Shown here: positions 1-5,601 of the stretch, piece after piece
Layout of the letters: each line of letters begins with the position of its first letter
Position numbering within the stretch: position 1 is the first letter of the stretch
Origin: Rhodocyclales bacterium
GTDB taxonomy: Bacteria > Pseudomonadota > Gammaproteobacteria > Burkholderiales > Rhodocyclaceae
Reading direction: 5' to 3'
DNA length: 10,025 nucleotides
Assembly: GCA_021286885.1 (NCBI GenBank)
Contig: JAJTBM010000074.1
Coordinates: 1-10,025, forward strand
The notes under the pieces: model-generated
Told to the model about the DNA's origin: nothing
The model's database searches: none
What the model saw: the letters and a program-made list of their open reading frames with translations, nothing else
Program-made: the position numbers and the translations under genes

Positions 1-260
1 AGGTGCGCAAGCTGGCGGAGCGCAGCTCGACGGCAGCCCAGGAAATTTCTCGGCTCATCGAAGAGTCAGCCGAACATGTGCGTGCGGGGGCCGAGGTCAG
101 TCAGTCGGCGGCCAGCAGTTTTGAAGATATTCTGGCCAGCGTTGAGCGTACCGTGTCCCGGGCTTCCGAAATCGCCAGCACCACCGAGGAGCAGCGCGCC
201 TTGGCGGCTCGGGTGGGCAGCCTCATCCATGAGCTGACCCGGGCGGTGGATCAAAAATGA
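1..260 (+). CDS. Methyl-accepting chemotaxis protein, C-terminal fragment
   Basis: This is the 3' end of a chemoreceptor gene cut by the window edge; the reading frame starts at base 3 and ends with TGA at 258-260. The visible 85 residues begin VRKLAERSSTAAQEI, the pattern found on the descending arm of the MCP signalling hairpin, where glutamine and glutamate sites are methylated. They continue as heptad-rich coiled coil (ISRLIEESAEHV, FEDILASVERTV) and an Ala/Ser/Glu-rich stretch typical of the adaptation helices. It ends in DQK with no CheR-tethering pentapeptide of the NWETF kind. In the cell the receptor would sit in the inner membrane and control CheA through CheW. The stop overlaps the start of the next gene (ATGA), so receptor and coupling protein are probably translationally coupled. 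The sensory domain is outside the window, so the ligand cannot be guessed. Confidence 0.9.
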   Translation, partial: VRKLAERSSTAAQEISRLIEESAEHVRAGAEVSQSAASSFEDILASVERTVSRASEIASTTEEQRALAARVGSLIHELTRAVDQK

Positions 261-1828
261 ATGCCCGGGTCGAGTTGCAGCCCGAAGCCTACGGGGTCTT
301 CCGGTTGGCGGGCATGGAGTTAGCCTTGCCCCTGGCCACCATGCGGGAGCTGATGCCCCTGGCCCCCCTGACGCCTTTACCCTGCGCAACACCCGGGGTG
401 CTGGGGGGCTTGAATGTGCGTGGTGTGTTGGTGCCTGTGCTCGATCTGCGTGGGGTATTAGCCTGGCAGCCAGAGGGCCAGCCGGCGGCGGTGGTGATCC
501 TGGCGCATCAGGGGCGCTTGCTGGGCTTGCTGGCTGAGGGGGGAACGGGCGTCTTTGCTCCGAGCGCCGAAGCGATGGTCTGGATGAAACAGGCGCAAGG
601 CACGGGCATGTTGATGCGTGGCGCCTTTCCGCGTCCGGATCAGCAAGGCATGGTGAGCCTCCTGGACCCTGAAGCCTTGATGAATCTGCCCGGCGTCCCG
701 GTGGCCTTGGAGCGGGAAGGGGGGCTGGGCGTCGGGGCTGAAATCCAGGCCGCTCTGGGGATGGGGGCTCCGGAAGATGAGCCGCTGGTGTTGGTACTGG
801 CGGGCGGGATTCCCTTTGCCATTTCGTCGGCTGCGGTTCACACCACGCTGCTTAAACCGGATGTGCGGGAGTCGGCCTTGACGGGCGGGTATTGTCTGGG
901 TGTGCTCATTCACGATGGTTTGCGCATCCCCGCCGTGGATCTGCTGGCCTTGTGTGGCCTGGGGCAGTTGCCCCGGGGGGTGCCTCAGCAAGCTTTTCTG
1001 TTGCGTTATGCCCAGGGCTTGGTGGCGTTTGTGGTGACCGAGATCGTGGACGTGGCGCGGGCGGATCAAAGCCGGGTCGTGCCTTTGCCGGAGCGTGCTT
1101 TCCGGGTGCCCGGGCTGTTGCTCGGGGCTTTGCCGGCAGCGGCGTGCCTGACTCAGGTGCGGGCCTCTGCCACCGGTGCTTTTGCCCATTTTTTGCTGGT
1201 GGCCGCCGAGGCGCTGTTGAATCACACCGATTTGATAGGCATGGCGGGTATCAATATGCCCGCCGAGGTGGGGCATGGTGACGCGCATCAGCAGGGGCAA
1301 CGGCGGGATGAGGCTTACGCCGAGCATTGTCAGGTGCTGGTCTACAGCGTGGGTTATGAGGTGGTGACCCCCGTTGAACAGATCATCGAGATTCTGCCTT
1401 GGCGCCCCGATGAGGCCGTGCGGGGTCATGGTGGCCAAGTGGTCGGCGTGGTTGTGAGCCGGGGGCGTGCGGTGACCCTGTATTCCTTGCAGGCTTTACT
1501 GGGGCTGGCCGAAACACCGCCGAGCGACTCGGCCAGCGTACTGGTGCTTGCCCATGGTGAAACCCATGTGGGCTACGTGGTTCCGGCTTTGGTCAGCATT
1601 GATGATGCCCCCCGCCCCCGGGCGGGAAGAGTGCGCCGGGGAGATTCCCTTGCCAGTCATTTGGGCGCATGCAGCCCTGTGCTGGTAGGGGAGCGTTTGC
1701 TGGGGGTGCTGGATCTCCAGGCCTTGACCCTGGATCTGCTGGGGGCTGCGGTGGCGCCACAGCCTGCGCTTCCGCTCAACACGCCCCAGCCCCAGCAGGG
1801 GCATCCTGTGGGCAGGATGCCCGCCTGA
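257..1828 (+). CDS. Chemotaxis coupling protein with three CheW-like domains
   Basis: This 523-residue protein contains three tandem CheW-type domains, at about residues 11-150, 175-325 and 355-497; an ordinary CheW is about 160 residues. CheW joins chemoreceptors to the histidine kinase CheA. Domain 1 is canonical: GLNVRG at 51-56 followed by VPVLDLRG matches the NLRG..iPviDLR core that contacts CheA and receptor. Domain 2 keeps the fold (IPAVDLLALCGLG at 224-236) but has lost the NLRG arginine-glycine. Domain 3 has SRGRAVTLYSLQALLGL and lacks the DLR. Linkers of about 25-30 residues separate the domains. No signal peptide or membrane segment is seen. The start ATG at 257 overlaps the upstream receptor stop, which fixes it. 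The tandem layout suggests a scaffold for large or dedicated arrays, or a CheV-like auxiliary without a receiver domain; this is inference. The fold call is firm, the individual roles are not. Confidence 0.88.
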   Translation: MNARVELQPEAYGVFRLAGMELALPLATMRELMPLAPLTPLPCATPGVLGGLNVRGVLVPVLDLRGVLAWQPEGQPAAVVILAHQGRLLGLLAEGGTGVFAPSAEAMVWMKQAQGTGMLMRGAFPRPDQQGMVSLLDPEALMNLPGVPVALEREGGLGVGAEIQAALGMGAPEDEPLVLVLAGGIPFAISSAAVHTTLLKPDVRESALTGGYCLGVLIHDGLRIPAVDLLALCGLGQLPRGVPQQAFLLRYAQGLVAFVVTEIVDVARADQSRVVPLPERAFRVPGLLLGALPAAACLTQVRASATGAFAHFLLVAAEALLNHTDLIGMAGINMPAEVGHGDAHQQGQRRDEAYAEHCQVLVYSVGYEVVTPVEQIIEILPWRPDEAVRGHGGQVVGVVVSRGRAVTLYSLQALLGLAETPPSDSASVLVLAHGETHVGYVVPALVSIDDAPRPRAGRVRRGDSLASHLGACSPVLVGERLLGVLDLQALTLDLLGAAVAPQPALPLNTPQPQQGHPVGRMPA

Positions 1829-1848
1829 AACACCGGGCGCCAGCCCGG
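1799..1848. terminator. Hairpins between convergent genes, weak terminator candidates
   Basis: There are two stem-loops where the triple-CheW gene and the protease gene converge. The first has 10-bp arms at 1799-1808 and 1813-1822 with a TGGG loop and lies in the last codons of the CheW gene. The second is CCGGGC-GCCA-GCCCGG at 1833-1848. Neither has a proper T-tract; read on the minus strand the second is followed by TGTTTC. They may serve as bidirectional terminators, but this rests only on position and pairing. Confidence 0.35.
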
Positions 1849-1856
1849 CGGGGGGA

Positions 1857-3053
1857 TCAGAAAGACGTGACGTCGACCCGCTTGATGACGAGGCCAGCGC
1901 TATCGGTGTTGCCGGTGCTGGTGGCGGCCTGCTTGAGGGCGGCTTCCACGGTGGCCGGGGTGGCCTTGGGATAGCGGGACAGGTAAAGCGCTGCCGCACC
2001 CGCCACGTGGGGCGAGGCCATGGAGGTACCCGACATGGTGGCCGTGCTGCCGTTCAGGTAGGTGGAGGTGATGTACACTCCCGGGCCCCAGACATCGACA
2101 CAGCTCCCGTAGTTGCTGAACGAGGCGGGCTTGTCGCTGCTGTCGGTGGCGCCCACGGTGATCGCACCGTTCAGGCTCTTGCCCACCCGGGCCGGAGACT
2201 GGGTGCAGGCATCCACCGTGCTGTTGCCGGCGGCAATCGCAAACACGACGCCCGAATTCACGGCCTTTTGCACGGCGGTATCCAGCATTGCGCTGGCACT
2301 GCCCCCGAGGCTCATGTTGGCCACGGCGGGCTTGACCGCATTGGCAGTCACCCAATCCACGCCCTTGATCACATTCGAAGTGCTGCCCGAGCCAGAGCAG
2401 GTCAGCACCTTCACGCCGGTCAGGGCCACGCCGGGGGCCATGCCGACCACAAAGTTGGTGTCATCCTTGGCGCCGATGGTGCCCGCCACATGGGTGCCGT
2501 GGCCGTGGCAGTCGTAGTTGTAGGCATCCCCGGACAGGTTGATGTGTTTGACCAGGTTCAGGTCGGCGTGGGTCGCGATGCCGGTGTCGATCACATACAC
2601 ATTGACGCCGGAAACGCTGCCGCTGCCATTGCCGGCCAGGGTCGAAGAAAGCGTGGCATGGGTGGTGCTGATGCCCCAGGGGATGGTCTGGGCGCTGACG
2701 CTGATCACCTTGTCTTCTTCAATCGCCATCACGCTGCTGTCGGCCTTGAGCTGGGCGACCTGGGTGTCAGTCAGCTTGGCTGAAAAGCCGTTGATCACCT
2801 GGCTATAGGCCTGCTGGGCGGTGATGTTGTAACGGCTTTCGATGGTTTGGGTACGTTCAACGACGCGCTGATCCACGTAGCCCCACGACTGGGGGTTGGA
2901 GAAGGCGCGGGCGTCTTTCTGGTTGCTGCGGGCCGGCGACTGGACCGCCGAATCATAGAACTGGACGATGTAGGTTTTGCTGCTTTCGGCCTGGGCCAGC
3001 GGCGCTGCAAGGCTGAGGGCGATCAGGGTGGGCAGGGGGTGGAGACGCATCAT
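1857..3053 (-). CDS. Secreted subtilisin-like serine protease (S8, proteinase K type)
   Basis: This is an extracellular endopeptidase of about 398 residues. Residues 1-22 (MMRLHPLPTLIALSLAAPLAQA) form a Sec signal peptide with an A-Q-A cleavage site. Residues about 27-119 resemble an I9 inhibitor propeptide (KTYIVQFYDS, then INGFSAKLTDTQVAQLKADSSV and a final EEDKVISV). The catalytic domain follows, with Asp156 in VYVIDTGI, His185 in GHGTHVAGTIG, the oxyanion Asn277 in AIAAGNS and Ser344 in SGTSMASPHVAG. Four cysteines in the mature region suggest disulfides as in proteinase K. No C-terminal P or PPC domain is present. I chose ATG 3053 because GGGAG (3066-3062 on the minus strand) lies 8 bases before it; ATG 3050 is equally usable, and ATG 3071 would add MSGVFV before the signal peptide without a good ribosome site. 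It is divergent from the DUF6502 cluster and shares its control region. Substrate unknown. Confidence 0.93.
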   Translation of the reverse strand: MMRLHPLPTLIALSLAAPLAQAESSKTYIVQFYDSAVQSPARSNQKDARAFSNPQSWGYVDQRVVERTQTIESRYNITAQQAYSQVINGFSAKLTDTQVAQLKADSSVMAIEEDKVISVSAQTIPWGISTTHATLSSTLAGNGSGSVSGVNVYVIDTGIATHADLNLVKHINLSGDAYNYDCHGHGTHVAGTIGAKDDTNFVVGMAPGVALTGVKVLTCSGSGSTSNVIKGVDWVTANAVKPAVANMSLGGSASAMLDTAVQKAVNSGVVFAIAAGNSTVDACTQSPARVGKSLNGAITVGATDSSDKPASFSNYGSCVDVWGPGVYITSTYLNGSTATMSGTSMASPHVAGAAALYLSRYPKATPATVEAALKQAATSTGNTDSAGLVIKRVDVTSF

Positions 3054-3090
3054 GACGAAAACTCCCGACATTTACTGCACTACAGAGGAA

Positions 3091-3110
3091 CACCGTCGGA
3101 CAGGACGGTG
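3091..3110 (-). other. Leader hairpin of the protease mRNA
   Basis: A perfect inverted repeat, CACCGTC-6-GACGGTG, has 7-bp arms and lies about 40 bases upstream of the protease start. In the inferred protease transcript it would be a 5' UTR stem-loop. No T-tract follows, so it is unlikely to be a terminator; it could affect RNA stability or initiation. Confidence 0.4.
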
Positions 3111-3112
3111 AG

Positions 3113-3143
3113 CTGACAAATAAAAATGTTCGATAACTATAAA
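3113..3143 (+). promoter_or_regulatory. Candidate promoter for the DUF6502-DUF5666 cluster
   Basis: CTGACA (3113-3118, 5 of 6 to the -35 consensus) and TATAAA (3138-3143, 5 of 6 to the -10) are separated by 19 bases, longer than ideal. Start of transcription would fall near 3150, inside the palindrome, leaving a leader of about 25 bases. A rival -10, TATACT at 3161-3166, would put the start almost on the ATG at 3175 and give a leaderless mRNA, but its -35 (TATAAA) is poor. I cannot choose between them from sequence alone. Confidence 0.4.
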
Positions 3144-3164
3144 TGGGAAATTTTCCCATGTATA
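3136..3164 (-). promoter_or_regulatory. Candidate promoter for the subtilisin gene
   Basis: Read on the minus strand, TATACA (3164-3159) and TATAGT (3141-3136) are 17 bases apart, with 4 of 6 and 5 of 6 consensus matches. Transcription would start near 3129 and give a leader of about 75 bases that contains the 3091-3110 hairpin. The whole spacer is occupied by the inverted repeat at 3143-3159, so a protein bound there would block this promoter. Confidence 0.42.
3143..3159. promoter_or_regulatory. 17-base perfect inverted repeat, operator candidate
   Basis: ATGGGAAATTTTCCCAT has two 8-base arms around a central T. It sits in the divergent intergenic region between the protease and the DUF6502 gene and overlaps the best promoter candidates on both strands. 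Size, symmetry and position fit the operator of a dimeric repressor. The DUF6502 protein encoded next door has helix-turn-helix-like segments and is the obvious, unproven, candidate to bind it. Confidence 0.5.
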
Positions 3165-3174
3165 CTGAATCATC

Positions 3175-4062
3175 ATGAGTGACGCGACTGATTCCACGGA
3201 ACCCACAGGCACCATGCCCGGCGCGCCCGGGCCGGCGGCTGTGTTGCCCCACGCCCTCGCGGTGATGGGGCCGCTCGTGACGTGGTTGCTCCGCTCGGGG
3301 GTGAGTTACGGCGAGTTTGTGACGGCGCTCAAACCGATTTTTTTGAAGGCGGCCCAGCAGGAGCTGGCCCATATCGGCGCCCGGCAGACCGATTCGGCCC
3401 TGAGTCTGCTGTCTGGCCTGCACCGCAAGGATGTGAAGGCCCTGGCGGCGGTGCTCGATGAGCCCGATCCGCTCGCCCGCCTCGGCAAGCCCAGCCCGGC
3501 CAGCCAGGTGGTGACCCGCTGGCTGAGCAGCGGCTTGCCTTCGGTTTTGCCGCTACAGGGCGAGGCGCCGTCCTTCGAGGCCCTGGCTCGGGCGGTGTCC
3601 ACCGATGTGCATCCCCGCTCGGTGCTGCAGGAGCTGCTGCGCCTGGGCGTGGTGGAAGAAGAGGCGGGCCAGGTGTCCTTGCGCCAGCAGGCCTTTGTGC
3701 CGGATGCCCGGCATGTGGAAGCGCGCCAGCTGATGAGCGGGAGCGTGGCCGATCACCTGGCGGCAGGGGTGCATAACCTGAGCAGCGGAGCAGACAAGAC
3801 CTATCTGGAGCAATCGGTGTTTGCCGATGGGCTGAGTGAAGCCTCGGCGCGCCAGCTGGAGCTGCTCGCCAACACCCTATGGCAGGAGGTGCTGACCCGC
3901 ATGGTGCAGGCCGCCGTACCCCTGTGCGCACAGGACGAGCCGGCGGGGGGCAATCAGCGCATCCGCCTGGGGATGTTCTGTTATTCGGCCCCCATGGGCG
4001 CCGACGACAAGGGCGCCCAGGCGGGCACCCAGAGCGACAACACGAGCGAGGCCGGGCAATGA
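3175..4062 (+). CDS. DUF6502-type protein, probable DNA-binding
   Basis: This 295-residue, probably cytoplasmic protein has no signal peptide or membrane segment. I recognise the pattern LVTWLLRSGVSYGEFVTALK followed by QTDSALSLLSGLHRKDVKAL (71-90) as the DUF6502 family, whose function is not known to me. The 71-90 segment looks like a helix-turn-helix. Residues 133-175 (FEALARAVSTDVHPRSVLQEL, then LGVVEEEAGQVSLRQQAFVP) look like a winged helix. The C-terminal 40 residues are polar and low in complexity. A transcriptional regulator is therefore likely, by inference. ATG 3175 has no Shine-Dalgarno sequence, so the mRNA may be leaderless or the start may be coupled to the small reading frame at 3143-3178. 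No clearly better start exists downstream; ATG 3214 is also weak. The stop overlaps the next gene by ATGA, implying coupled translation with the first lipoprotein. Confidence 0.8.
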   Translation: MSDATDSTEPTGTMPGAPGPAAVLPHALAVMGPLVTWLLRSGVSYGEFVTALKPIFLKAAQQELAHIGARQTDSALSLLSGLHRKDVKALAAVLDEPDPLARLGKPSPASQVVTRWLSSGLPSVLPLQGEAPSFEALARAVSTDVHPRSVLQELLRLGVVEEEAGQVSLRQQAFVPDARHVEARQLMSGSVADHLAAGVHNLSSGADKTYLEQSVFADGLSEASARQLELLANTLWQEVLTRMVQAAVPLCAQDEPAGGNQRIRLGMFCYSAPMGADDKGAQAGTQSDNTSEAGQ

Positions 4063-5531
4063 GGGCGAGGGTGATGGATAAGTGGCTGGGCTGGCTGTGG
4101 GTGCTGATGTCCTGTTGGCTGGCCGGTTGTGGCGGTGCAGGCAGTGATCTGGTGGCGGGCGTGGGGAGCGGTGGCTCCGGCGTCGCCTCGGGCTCGGTGA
4201 GTGGTTTTGGTTCGGTGATTGTGGATGGGGTCGAATACGACGATGCGTCCGCACCCCATCTGGTGGAAAACGGCAACGGTAGTTGGGTGAATGCCGATGT
4301 GAAGCTCGGCCAGCGGGTACGCCTAGTGTATTCCAGCAGCCAGGTGGCCCAGCGGGTTGAAGTCCAGGCCCAGTTGCGGGGCCCGGTGGGCAGCGTGGTG
4401 GACGCCAATGGTCGTGTGCAGGTGCTGGGGCAAACAGTGCGCCTGGTGACTTCTAGCAGCGATGCCAGCCTGAGCAGCCTGACCGTACTCGATGGCTACA
4501 CCACGGGTAGCGGAATTGCCGTGGGCGACGAGGTGGAAGTGCACGGCGCCTGGGCCTACGACAGCGCCCTGGCCCGCTATGTCTTGGTGGCGACCCGGCT
4601 CGAAAAGCTGGCAACGGCAGCCGATCCGGTGCTGCTGGGCGGTGTGGTGGCCAGTGTAGGCAGCACGGGCGTACGCCTGAATGAGGTGACAGGCACTTTG
4701 CTCAGCCTCCCGGCGGGTAGCAGCGTGAGCGTGGGGGATGGTCTGCGGGCCTGGGTGGCCCGGAGCGCGCTGGCGAGCAGCCCGGTGGTGGTGAGTCGCC
4801 TGGCCGGGAGTGGAACCACCGCAGCAGAGCTGGCTTCGTTTAGCGCCATCACCCTGAGCGGGCTGGCGTCCAACTACGACCCGGTGGCCCGCACCGTGCA
4901 GATTCAGGGTGTCACCTTGAGCCTGCCAGCAGGCTTGAGCGTGGATGCGGCGGCGCTGACCGCCGGGCAGTTTGTGAGCGTGACCCTGAGCCCCTCAGGC
5001 ACGGCCCTGGTGGCCAGTGCCCTCAGTGTGCGTACCAGCAATGGCGGGAGTGGAGGCAAGGATCTGGGCCGCACCATCACCCTGAAGGGCGTGGTGCGCG
5101 GCGTGGATTGGAGCGCTAGCCCGGTGAGTTTCAGCCTTCGGGGGACGCCGGTGCAGGCGGCCCAGGGCACCCTCGCGGCAGCCTGCCTGAGCGTGGGCAG
5201 CAATGTGGATGTGGCCGTGCAGGTCACGGGCGCCCTGGTGCCCGGCAGCAGCACCGTGGTGGCTACGGCGGTGAGTTGCAGTGCCTCGGCGGCCCTCACG
5301 GGCGAGGTGCTCGAATATCAGGGCCAGCTCAGCCAGCTCAATCTGGATGCCCAGACCTTGATGATTCAGCTCACCCGGGGCAGTGGCCTGATCCAGGCCC
5401 GCTGGGATGAGAAAACGTATTTTGATAAACGCCCCGCCAGTCTGCCGATCGGCCAGAAGGTCGAGGTTGAGGGCGTATTTGACCAAGGCAGCGCGTTGTT
5501 GCGACTGACGCGGGTGCGCCAGGTGAACTGA
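4059..5531 (+). CDS. DUF5666 repeat lipoprotein, first paralog
   Basis: This 490-residue predicted lipoprotein starts with a positively charged, Trp/Leu-rich signal peptide ending in the lipobox LAGC, with lipidated Cys24. Gly follows the cysteine, so an outer-membrane location is likely. After a Gly/Ser linker come six related beta-rich units of roughly 60-80 residues, starting near 44, 110, 193, 265, 340 and 412. Each opens with a pattern like GxVxxxxxxxxxVxVxG and closes with a VxVxG-like strand, as in DUF5666. Unit 5 carries Cys376 and Cys407, matched in the paralog. Function is unknown; a periplasm-facing binding or scaffold role is a guess. ATG 4059 overlaps the DUF6502 stop (ATGA) and has GAGG 7 bases upstream. 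ATG 4074, with GAGGG 8 bases upstream, would give MDKWLGWLW and is nearly as good. It is probably cotranscribed with its neighbours. Confidence 0.85.
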   Translation: MRARVMDKWLGWLWVLMSCWLAGCGGAGSDLVAGVGSGGSGVASGSVSGFGSVIVDGVEYDDASAPHLVENGNGSWVNADVKLGQRVRLVYSSSQVAQRVEVQAQLRGPVGSVVDANGRVQVLGQTVRLVTSSSDASLSSLTVLDGYTTGSGIAVGDEVEVHGAWAYDSALARYVLVATRLEKLATAADPVLLGGVVASVGSTGVRLNEVTGTLLSLPAGSSVSVGDGLRAWVARSALASSPVVVSRLAGSGTTAAELASFSAITLSGLASNYDPVARTVQIQGVTLSLPAGLSVDAAALTAGQFVSVTLSPSGTALVASALSVRTSNGGSGGKDLGRTITLKGVVRGVDWSASPVSFSLRGTPVQAAQGTLAAACLSVGSNVDVAVQVTGALVPGSSTVVATAVSCSASAALTGEVLEYQGQLSQLNLDAQTLMIQLTRGSGLIQARWDEKTYFDKRPASLPIGQKVEVEGVFDQGSALLRLTRVRQVN

Positions 5532-5601
5532 GGGACGTGTTTGTCCGGGTTCGGTTTGCCGGTGCTCCTGAACTTCTACGTCAGTTCATGGAGATAAGAA
5601 A

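Noticed and set aside
458..1438. 326-codon minus-strand frame opposite the triple-CheW gene
   Set aside because: It is rich in His, Gln and Arg with no domain pattern, and lies fully opposite a well-supported CheW protein.
2007..2783. 258-codon plus-strand frame opposite the protease
   Set aside because: Gly/His/Ala-rich, opposite the intact catalytic domain; no ribosome site or family resemblance.
3054..3071. Protease start at ATG 3071
   Set aside because: No Shine-Dalgarno sequence precedes it, whereas GGGAG lies 8 bases before ATG 3053; the added MSGVFV spoils the signal-peptide start.
3329..4408. 359-codon minus-strand frame across DUF6502 and the first lipoprotein
   Set aside because: Pro/Ser/Arg-rich low-complexity translation that crosses two good plus-strand genes; treated as a shadow.
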